A DNA stretch of 64,000 bases, taken from assembly GCF_050948215.1 (NCBI RefSeq), contig NC_135156.1:16181257-16245256 (forward strand), in the 5' to 3' direction. The position numbers and the translations under genes were made by a program. Source of the DNA: Halictus rubicundus. Lineage: Eukaryota; Arthropoda; Insecta; Hymenoptera; Halictidae. Below the pieces are notes generated by a model that saw only the letters and a program-made list of their open reading frames with translations, was not told the DNA's origin and ran no database searches. Below are positions 1-9,108 of this stretch, one piece after another. Position 1 is the stretch's first letter. Each line of letters opens with the position of its first letter.

Positions 1-1384
1 CAGCTGAATGTAGCAAGGCTTCCGCTTAAAAATTGATCGCATCGGCATAACTTCGTCGCTACACGCAGAGCGGCTGTAACAATTCGGCCACCCAGAACAT
101 CGAAGCCTAACTTCTATACTGAAAGCGCGTCCACCATGCTTCGGCGGGACAGTTGAACGATTCTTCTGCACGGTGATGCCCGGGGTATCTCCATCACGAT
201 GGTCCGAGAATAGTTTCGCAGGATATCGAGCGACGTGATCCGACAGGACAGTGTTAATTGAATTTCCCATCGGACGGGGATTAGTCGGGCTGATATGTTA
301 AATATCGCACGTCGTAAGCCTTTAAGCTCCTTATCAGGCGGACGGAGGGGACCGCGGCTGGCGATACGTCGAGCAGAACGTTTCTCAGTTGCATCTTGTT
401 CGTCGACGATATCCGGGCGGTTCGATTGTCTCGGGAAAAGGAGAGGGCGGGTGAGAAGCAGCGTACGGCACTGGGGATCGATCGGGCTGTTCTGGCAACG
501 ATCCCGGGAACAAATTCGCGGCGAAGATTTGTATCGGTGCAACAACGGAAATCTTGGACAACGAGCAGTTCGTTGCGCCAGGCCGGAAGAACGCTTCCCC
601 GAAGAGCTCCGGCCCCTTCAGCTTCTAGTTCTCTAGCTTCCTGTTGTGTGGCAGCTTGTTCCGAGCGATCGAGCGTTTCGTCGACGTTAGTCGTCGTTCT
701 TCGTCGTCAAGCCCGAGAACGCGAACACTCATCTCGGTGTGCACGCGTCGAAAAAACGCCGGACCATTTATAGCACGACGCGGCCGGAGTGTAACCGGCT
801 CTAAATAAAGATCGGCAGTGTGCAACAAGTATTCGAGGATTCTCCGCGTGGGAGCTGGCCTTCAGCGAGTCACACGTTTTGCACGCACCGGGTCCAAGCG
901 AAACCTGCCTGTCCAATCACCCTAATCGCGTAGAAATCCCACAATCGTGCCCCCTTGGGCTGCGGTATCTAGAAATCGTGTAGTGCCGCGTCGAACTGGT
1001 CGATAGTTTGCGAGTCCGGATGACGGGGACGCGCCATCTTCTTGTGGAACGTGCGCTTGTCATTTGCTTGAGAAATGTTTGTAGAGGGTCGAACAATTTT
1101 GATCGAAGCGCGAGCATCCGAACTGTCGACCAGCTCTGGACGCGACTGATAGAACTCTAGAACCTGCTAGGTATCATGAGCACCAACGCAGACAAGCACG
1201 AGTGGATCGAGTATGGTAGTTAATAGTTGATACCAGTGTCCCGCTAATTCTGTATCTGTCCCGATTGATCCTTGTTCCGAAAATCGTACTGTAGAAACAC
1301 TTATATGGCCTCCCCAGTTGAAGTACAAAAGATTCAACATTCGACTTTTGTTATGAGATTATTCATGTTTTGAATTATTGCTTC

Positions 1385-1740
1385 GCGGAACTGTTATCAA
1401 CGCATTCTTGACATTTTTCTGATTGAAATGATACCAAACACGACACAGTTCGAGTCGAAGTTGCCTGTTTAATCCTCGATATTGTAAAGCCTCTGTTATC
1501 CGAACCGATGCTATGTGAATTCTCCGTTATCCAAGTACACACGTGTTTCACGTGTAAACAGTTCGATCTAAAGCAATTATTGTACAACTCCGTAAACGAA
1601 GACTCATCAGTTCCACCCAGTAGTTCGGATAATCGAGGTTCTACAGTATCGTGGATTAAACAAACAACTTTGACTCGAACTATGTCGCGTTTGGTATCAT
1701 TTCAATCGGAAGAACGTCAGGAATATGCTGATAAAAGTGT
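1385..1740. mobile_element. Foldback MITE, copy 1 (both arms)
   Basis: The left arm (about 1395-1508) and right arm (about 1619-1738) are inverted repeats of roughly 115 bp. Landmarks in the right arm are AGTTCGGATAATCGAGGTTC, GTGGATTAAACAA and TTGGTATCATTTCAATC, which appear reverse-complemented in the left arm. Related copies occur at about 32.57, 35.33 and 38.40 kb. There is no coding capacity. Exact termini and target duplications are not resolved. Confidence 0.75.
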
Positions 1741-1746
1741 CACAAG

Positions 1747-1852
1747 TGGACTGCGGATTTTTATGCAGAAATTGTTATATATTTTAACTAGGTTAAAATG
1801 TTTAGCTCAGATCTGCACATTTTTGCCATGAACGCATAAAATCCGCAGCGTA
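1747..1852. mobile_element. Small MITE of the GACTGCGGAT family, about 105 bp
   Basis: The ends are inverted repeats: GGACTGCGGATTTTTATGC on the left and GCATAAAATCCGCAGC on the right. It sits directly beside the foldback element at 1385-1740. The same ends recur at many places in the window. Confidence 0.6.
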
Positions 1853-1944
1853 GTGACAACGCGTCGATCACAGTATCGAGGCATTACCGTAGCTCGAGTA
1901 GGTTCTCTTCGAGGACGATTCTAACTGTCCTGATTGGTTGTTCG

Positions 1945-1949
1945 CAGAG
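1945..1949 (+). promoter_or_regulatory. Splice acceptor of the exon that carries stoned-A and the start of stoned-B
   Basis: A CAG after a T-rich stretch (TTGGTTGTTCGCAG) lies 33 bases before the stoned-A start, so the exon begins at 1948 (or 1950 if the second AG is used). An in-frame TAG at 1975-1977 closes the frame upstream of the ATG. Translation of stoned-A therefore cannot begin further upstream in this exon. Confidence 0.65.
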
Positions 1950-1980
1950 GCCTCGCGCGACCCACTGTACCTCTTAGAGG

Positions 1981-4674
1981 ATGCACAAGCTAGCCAAGGG
2001 CCTGAAGAAGAAGAAAAAGCAGAAGAAGGGCAAGAAGGGCGCCGAGGAAGAAGAGTTCGACCCGGAGGAGCTCGAGCGTTATAGGCGCGAGCGGGCGGAG
2101 GCCCAGCAGAAGGCCGAGGAATCCGGCGAGCAGGCCAGCAACGCCGGCTCCGACGAGTGGAAGAAATTCCAAGCGCTAACCGCCGGGGTCGATTCGATCC
2201 TCAAGAAGACCCAAGGCGACCTCGACCGCATCAAGTCCACCTCGTTCTTCCAGCGTAAACCGCCGCTAGAGGACGACAAGAAGAAGAAGGACGCCGAAGA
2301 AGAGGAGAACAGCCAAGAAGACTCCGGCAAGAAGGGTTCGAAAAGGTGGGTCGGTTTCGACGAGGAAGGGAACCCCATCGAAGGTGAGCCGCCAGATTTC
2401 GAGGGCAAGGTCAAGGGCAAAGAGGAGAAGCCACTGGTGAGCGAGGACGGGTTCGTCGAGATCCCGGAGGACAACGATGAGCAGGAGGACTCCGTCGACG
2501 AGGACATCTTCGATACCACCTATGTGGACGTTCTTCAGAACATCGACGTAAAGTTAGCCTACATCCCGGACAGCCCTACCGAGGAGGAGACTGGCGACGA
2601 TCCTTTCGACACTACCAGCGCTGACAAGGTTCTCAAAACAGTCGACAAGAAAGGTAACAGGTTAGTCAGCCTAGGGAACGCGGTCGAGGTTCTCTCTGGC
2701 CGCGTCGATTACGTTAGCTCCTGCAAGATCTCCAGAGGCAGACGGCCCAGGCTTCAGCAGGACCTTCTGTTGGACGACTTTGACGAAGCTGAACTACCGA
2801 CCGAGAACACAGCCGCAGAGCCGGTAACCACAGAGAAGACCTTACTGGACGATGACAGCGATCTTCCTGACATCCCGGTCGATCTAACCAAGCTTCCCCC
2901 AGTTCTACCTAGACCGGCCAGCCCGTCGGTTACTCGGGAAGGCGCACCAGACGCCAAACCGGCCAACGAGCCTCTTGACATCTCAGAGTTCGAGATCCTC
3001 AAAGAGAAGAACATTCTAGAGGAGATCCCCGACCTTGACGACGCGGAATTCGACCTCACAGCCGCGCCGGAAGAGCCGGTCAAGCTCCAGGAAGCGGAGG
3101 ATCCCTTCGGAACCAAGGAACCGGAGAGCCTAGTCTTCCAGACCGATATCGTAGAGGCTAGCTTCGAGGCTGCCACCTTCGTCGACGAAGAGGACCCGTT
3201 TGACACCACCTTCGCTGAAAATATCCTCCCCGGTAAGACAGAGCTGAAGTTCATCGAGAAAGAGCTAGAAGAACTACCGGTCGCGGAGGTGACGATATCC
3301 TTGACCGATCCCGCTGGCTTGAAGAGGGACTACGAGACTGGACTGCTGTCGGACGATCATGTCGCGAAGAATCTCCTGGCGAAGAGGGACCTGCTAGGAG
3401 GATCTACCACCGATTTAACCCAGCTAGTCGATCAACCGATTGCTCCCGTCGAAGAGATCACTTACGTGGACCCGTTCGACACTTCGTCCGTGCAGGAACT
3501 CCCACCGGGCAAGACCGAGCTGAAGTTCCTCGAGAAGGAGCTGCTGGGAGACCAAGCGGAACCGCCGAGCGTTTTAGAGGACGACGACTTTGACCCCAGG
3601 AAGGAGGAACATCCGGCTGTTGTTACGAAGGCTCCGCCTAGACCACCGGTCCCCGTGGCACCCGTTCAACCGGTTTTCAAGGTCGAGTTTGAAGAAGATC
3701 CGAAGGAGGAGCCTGCCGCGGTTCAGTTTAGCGGACGAAGGACTTCCAGGCCGGAAGTGCTCGAGTTGGCACCCGCGAAGGCGGTAGCATTCGAGTTGCC
3801 GACCCCGTCCAAGAGACCGGACCTTCTAGCAACCTCCGAAGAAGAGAAGGCTCTACCCTCGAAGCCGCTTACGCCATACTATTCGCAAAAGTCGATCGAG
3901 GAGTCGCTGCCAATCGAGGAGGAGGAGGTCGATGTCGACCCGTTCGACACCAGCTTCGTCGCCAAGGTCGCGCCCGGGAAGACGGAACTGAAGCTGATCG
4001 AGTCCGAGCTGCTGAAGCAGGAGTCCAAGTTGCCGCACAGCGTCAGCGACCACGACTTCAGCGAGAAGGCGCAGACCGAGACCAGCAGGAGGCAGAGCGA
4101 CTTCACGGCCGCCTCTATCAGGCCCGAACACCTCAAGTTCCAGGAGGTGCAGGAGTCTGTGCTGAAGAAGTTTGAGGAACCGCGGGTGAAGCAGCCGCCT
4201 AAGAGACAGGAGAGCTTGTTGGACGCTGAGGTGGATGTGGACGCGAAGGCTCTGACGCCTACCATCGAGTCTAAGATCGAGGAGGAGGTGATCTCCTACG
4301 AGGATCCATTCGACACGTCCATCGCTACGAATATTCTTCCCGGCAAGGCCGAGCTGAAGATCCTAGAGAGCGAGCTGCAGCAGATCAAAGAGGAGGTCCC
4401 GGTGAGACCAACCACTGTTAGCCTGACCGCGATCATCGCCACCACGGTCCCGGAGATCGACGATTTCGATCCACGAGCGGAGGAGAAGAAGGAGGAGGCG
4501 CAGGACTTTCTCTGCATCGACGATCAAGACACAGGTGCCAAGGTCCTGACTCCTCTGCAGACAGACAACCAAGCATTCGCGGAGGACGTGGACCCGTTCG
4601 ACACCAGCTTCGCGAACATTGGACATGGCAAGACCGAGCTGAAGCTGCTGGAGTCCGAGCTGATGGATAAATAA
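1981..4674 (+). CDS. stnA: Stoned-A, endocytic adaptor (first cistron of the stoned locus)
   Basis: Single-exon ORF of 897 codons. The lysine-rich N-terminus (MHKLAKGLKKKKK), the EWKKFQALTAGVDSILKKTQ region and the acidic body are typical of stoned-A, a neuronal protein that acts with stoned-B in synaptic vesicle retrieval. Seven DPF motifs (near residues 207, 374, 405, 497, 653, 775, 871) are of the type that binds the AP-2 appendage. Five sit in a repeated unit DPFDTS-x-PGKTELKxLExEL. A WVGF at residue 123 resembles another AP-2-binding motif. There is no catalytic domain and it is probably largely disordered. The start is fixed by an in-frame TAG six bases upstream and by N-terminal similarity. 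The only methionines are residue 1 and residue 895. The stoned-B cistron follows in the same exon after 109 bases. Confidence 0.93.
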   Translation: MHKLAKGLKKKKKQKKGKKGAEEEEFDPEELERYRRERAEAQQKAEESGEQASNAGSDEWKKFQALTAGVDSILKKTQGDLDRIKSTSFFQRKPPLEDDKKKKDAEEEENSQEDSGKKGSKRWVGFDEEGNPIEGEPPDFEGKVKGKEEKPLVSEDGFVEIPEDNDEQEDSVDEDIFDTTYVDVLQNIDVKLAYIPDSPTEEETGDDPFDTTSADKVLKTVDKKGNRLVSLGNAVEVLSGRVDYVSSCKISRGRRPRLQQDLLLDDFDEAELPTENTAAEPVTTEKTLLDDDSDLPDIPVDLTKLPPVLPRPASPSVTREGAPDAKPANEPLDISEFEILKEKNILEEIPDLDDAEFDLTAAPEEPVKLQEAEDPFGTKEPESLVFQTDIVEASFEAATFVDEEDPFDTTFAENILPGKTELKFIEKELEELPVAEVTISLTDPAGLKRDYETGLLSDDHVAKNLLAKRDLLGGSTTDLTQLVDQPIAPVEEITYVDPFDTSSVQELPPGKTELKFLEKELLGDQAEPPSVLEDDDFDPRKEEHPAVVTKAPPRPPVPVAPVQPVFKVEFEEDPKEEPAAVQFSGRRTSRPEVLELAPAKAVAFELPTPSKRPDLLATSEEEKALPSKPLTPYYSQKSIEESLPIEEEEVDVDPFDTSFVAKVAPGKTELKLIESELLKQESKLPHSVSDHDFSEKAQTETSRRQSDFTAASIRPEHLKFQEVQESVLKKFEEPRVKQPPKRQESLLDAEVDVDAKALTPTIESKIEEEVISYEDPFDTSIATNILPGKAELKILESELQQIKEEVPVRPTTVSLTAIIATTVPEIDDFDPRAEEKKEEAQDFLCIDDQDTGAKVLTPLQTDNQAFAEDVDPFDTSFANIGHGKTELKLLESELMDK

Positions 4675-4783
4675 GCCTGTCCTCCTACAGCAACAGCCTC
4701 TTCGCCACCCTTTCTCGAGCGAACACTTTGCTACCCACGCCTTCGGGTGATATCTTGAAAGTAGTAGTTCATCGATCGTCATC
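4675..4783 (+). promoter_or_regulatory. stnA-stnB intercistronic spacer without AUG
   Basis: The 109 bases between the stoned-A stop (TAA 4672-4674) and the stoned-B start (ATG 4784) contain no ATG in any frame. The first AUG met after the stoned-A stop is therefore that of stoned-B, in context ATCATGG (A at -3, G at +4). This fits reinitiation or leaky scanning on a dicistronic mRNA, as proposed for Drosophila stoned. The spacer also contains a pyrimidine tract ending in CTACAG at 4685-4690 that could act as a splice acceptor for a stoned-B-only mRNA. Confidence 0.75.
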
Positions 4784-7700
4784 ATGGATTCCAAAGGGGG
4801 CAACCCGTTCTTGATGGACGACTACGGGGCGGAGGAGGATACCAGAGCCCAGGCTTCGAACCCGTTTCTTCAGGATTTTGGAGACACGGGGGCCAGCGGG
4901 GCTGGAGAGAATCCTTTCCTGAATTATGGTGCAGAGCAGCCTGCCTACGAGCCAGCTGTCACCGTTGACTCAACCAACCCGTTTGCTTCTTTCGGCGTGG
5001 ACACCACCGTGCCGACCACCACCGATACTACACCAGCAACCAATATATTCACTAGCCAACCTAGCAACATTTTCGAGGCGACCGAGCCGCCCGAGAACCT
5101 CTTCGACGCAACACCACCCTCCAAGGAGATCTTCGAACAACCCGCGGCCCCGCAGCCGCCTGCTCAGCCTAAGAATGGCAGGCCAGCGCCTTCAAGGCCA
5201 CCACCACCTAGGCCGCAGCCTCCGGCGCCGCCGAAGCACACCAAGGACCTCATCTTGTCTGTCACGGGAGCCATGGATGCTACGTCGAACCATCTGTTGG
5301 ATCGGTTGCAGGTTAGATTGATTATTCCTCTTTGGGGACATGTAGGACGGACAGTTGATGATCGAGGGTTGGATCGAGCTCTCTTCGTGTCATTCGATAG
5401 GACCCCCAAAGAAAACCCTACGTACAAAGATAAACTTTCAATATACGGTGATTTCTCTATACATGTCGCCAAGGCCTACATGATAAACGTCGCGGAATAA
5501 TCCCTAGTACCGCGGGGTATACGGATGCCAAAGGCTGTAAACATAACACGACTCGGGTATGCCTCCTGGACGTTTTCTTGACAATTCTATGTTTCTGGAA
5601 TTTTTCAAAAATCGATCTTGCAGACGAAAATTCGGAAAAAATTCATAGTCGTGTTTGCGATTGGGTAGAATGCTCGTGAATATTTTCGTAATTTTTTGTT
5701 CAGCAGAACAGGAGAAATAGGACACAGTTCGTTAAATCGTGCTCACCCTGTAACTACCCTTGCGTTAGGTGTACCGACTTGAAACTGGTACTCTGCTACT
5801 CCGAATCATCAGTTGGGTCGGTTGGATCTTGGTCACAGTTCAGCAAGTTGAACCTTCTTAGAGGACGTCGTCGATTTAGTTTCGAATACCGGGTGGGACA
5901 GATTTAGGGGATAAATGAAGTTAGCTACCATCTGATCATTGTTCTTTCACCAACCTGCTAGTTCAGCAAATTGATCCTTCTTAGAGGATGTTATCAATTT
6001 AGTTTCGGATACCGGGTGGGACATACTTAGAGGATGAATGGACTTAGCTACCATCCGATTATTATTCTTTCACCAACCAGCTATGCACCACATCGGTAAT
6101 TCTATCATTCTTCTTCAGGCAACAAGAACACCAAGTCCAACCTTGTTGCACTCTCCATCCCCAACCCCGGAACACAGCTTCGCCGATCTTGTGGACGTAG
6201 ACTCCAATGTACCAGACTTGATGTGTGACGACGGCAGGCCTACAGTCATGGAGGCGCCTCAGAACCAGGACATCTTAGACCTGTTCGAAGCCCCCAATAC
6301 GGACACCACGACCACCACGATCTTCTCGTCGCCGATGACCACAGGGGACACAACCGGAGTGGTCTCCGGAGTTGCCGTGGTCACCACCACAGCTCAGGAC
6401 AACCCGTTCGCCAACATGGCGGATCAGGAAGGGTCCCTGGCTCCTGTGGAGGACGCTTTCGCTGGGGACTATGCCGAGACAGCGTCCATCACCAGCGAGA
6501 AGAGGCCGTCTATCGTCTCCACGACTGGTGTGGTAGGCAGCGATGTTGAGGACAGGGCTGGCATAAGTTTGGACTTCTCGGCGGACTCCCCAGCTGTCCC
6601 AGAACCTCAACCGACCATGACGGCTGCTGAATTGTTCTCGACGGTTACCGATCAGCTGGCAACAGCCACGGCAGAGTCTACGTTCTTCTCTGTCACCGAC
6701 ACCACCACCACGGCGCCATTCGGCATGACTGACAGCACCATCAGCTCGCCTTTTGCTACCTCCGCGCCCATGCCTTCGCCAACCCAACCCCTTTTCGCTG
6801 CGACCACCGCACCCTCGGGACCCTTCGCTTCGGATCTGCTTGGCGATTTTGGCGAACCCAGCAAAGACGTCACTCCCACGGCTGTCACCAGTCCACTTCC
6901 GGCTTCGGAGTTCCCCGCGAGCGAGCCTTACAGACCCGAAGAGCAGCTGGACACCTTCGCTGCTACCACCAAGGCTCTCGACAGCACTGGCGACGCGTTC
7001 GACATCTTCGCGTCCAAGTTTGACAAAGCTGCCGAGCCTGACTCCAATGCCGATCCGTTCATGGACGCTTTTGGCGGGGGACCGACTGCTATGGACACTT
7101 CCAGCGACGGTGAGCTGGTTTTTCATTGTAAATAATTTTCCAAAATGTTTCTTTACGACGGTGATCTTGTTGTTCGTTTTAAAAAGTTTTTCTATTTTTT
7201 CCAAATTAATTGTACGGGACAGAAGTTAAATAAGAAGTGTATTCTTTCTTTGATCATTTTATTTGGTCCATGTCTCCACGGTTCTGTATTTTTTCACTTT
7301 TGTCAGAATTTCATAAGATCCGCAGCCGCCATCGTTGCCAACTTCTAAGTCGTTCAAGCGATCTTTCGAATTTCGATTTTTATTTGATCTACGTTCTGTA
7401 ATGGTGTTTTATGAAGAACGCAAATTTTTGCTTCAGTTTGGGGCGATTCTTCGGCAACCGGGTCGGAAACAGCAGTGTCCGGTTTCGGGGAGCCAGCAGG
7501 GTTCGATTCTTTCCTCAGCATGACCGCACCGCCTCAAGAAGCGAAGATGAAGAGGACCGAGTCTGCGGAGTCTGACGAGGGGCCGGATTTCAGCGTCTTC
7601 ATCAAGTGAATATCCACAATTCCAAATTTTAACTGGTTCCAGCAGGTGATTTAAACGACGCGGGATATCATGAGGATGATCGTTGTTTTTCTGCAGACCC

Positions 7701-9075
7701 AAAAAGGGAGACGATGCCGCCAATGGCGAGGGCGGTGCTGTCCCAGTGTTAGCTCCGCCCCCGAAGAGTCCTCAGAACTCTGCCTACGCTGACTCTTCGC
7801 CCAGATTCAACCCCTTCGACAAGTCTGGCTTCGGTCAGGAGGCTGTCATCCCTCCGGAAGCTGTGCCCACAGCTGAAATGACCAGGAGTGACTCTCAGGT
7901 ACACATGATTACTGCAAATAAATACTAATCCTAATGTCAACAAGCGGGTAGTGGGAAAAATCCAAATGTTGTTCCACGCTTGTCTTCTCCCAAATCTTCG
8001 TGGCGAAGCCCCATACTGAGAGGCAAACTTTCAGGAAACACCACCGACGCCCTTGTTCGACGAGGACGTCAGTCAACCCTTGGAGGACTTCCCCAGGGTG
8101 ACGTACACCGGGGACGGCTGGGAGATGCAGCTGAGACAACCGAACAAGAAGAAGATCACCGGGCAGCGTTTCTGGAAGAAGATATTCTTGAAGATCGTCT
8201 ACCAAGCGGACAATCCTGTTCTCCAGCTGTTCAACAATAAGGACGAGAAAGACCCTTTCCAGGAGCTGCCTCTGCTGCCTTGTTATTCGGTCTCTGACAT
8301 CGGAGCGCAACAGTTCGATCAGTATGGCAAAATCTTCACGGTGAAGCTGCAGTACATCTTCTACAAGGAGCGACCTGGGGTTAGACCTGGCCAGGTGACG
8401 AAGGCCGAGAGATTGACGAACAAGCTCAGCCAGTTTGCTGCTTATGCCATTCAGGGTGACTATCAGGGGGTGAAGGAGTTCGGCAGTGACCTGAAGAAGT
8501 TGGGACTTCCGGTTGAACATGCGCCTCAGGTACTTCTCAGTTGTTCGAAGATAATTATCCTGGAATTATTAGAGATTGCTGGTGACCTTGAAGTACGTGT
8601 TAACCGAGGCGGGATTGTAACGTTGCAGATCTCCCAGCTCTTCAAGCTCGGTTCCCAGAATTATGAGGATATGAAGCTGTTCTCCTGCGCGATCGACGAG
8701 GCTCTGTTTAGATTGTCCGCTCACAGAGATCGAGCGCTGACTTATAAAATGGAGGAGGTGCAAATCACCGTGGTCGATGAGCTCTATGTTGAACAGAGCG
8801 CCGAGGGTCACGTGGACAAGCAGATCGCGCGCGTCCGACTATTCTTCTTGGGTTTCCTTTCCGGTGAGAACCTCCATCGAGCACTAACACTCTGTTCACG
8901 CTAGATCTATTGAACATTGAGAATGGCTGGTTGCCTTGTAAAATTAATGGGAACGTATTTACTGCTTCGCGTCTTCAAAAATTTGGCCACTTTGGAAGGT
9001 TCTGTGGTTCTTGGTTTAAAAATGATCAGATACAAGTTGCAAATCAGATATTATAGTGTTAAAGAATATTATTAC

Positions 9076-9108
<33 letters not shown>

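Larger units (their letters stand above)
1..1947. other. 5' flank and upstream non-coding region of stoned
   Basis: No convincing coding exon is visible. The open frames of 60-143 codons here show no recognisable domain and lie on both strands. The part before 1947 should contain the promoter and first non-coding exon(s) of stoned, because the stoned-A exon begins with a splice acceptor, but I cannot place the transcription start. The stretch 1385-1740 is a foldback repeat and 1747-1852 a small MITE, both described separately. A short AUG-initiated frame at 1176 followed by a possible donor at 1216 is discussed as a finding. Confidence 0.5.

Noticed and set aside
6275..7204. 309-codon ORF on the minus strand
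   Set aside because: It lies opposite stoned-B exon 2 (6119-7109). Its composition mirrors the Thr/Ser/Pro-rich coding strand and it has no domain. It is an antisense shadow.
7909..8520. 203-codon ORF on the minus strand
   Set aside because: It is antisense to stoned-B exon 5, whose sense strand encodes the conserved stonin homology domain.
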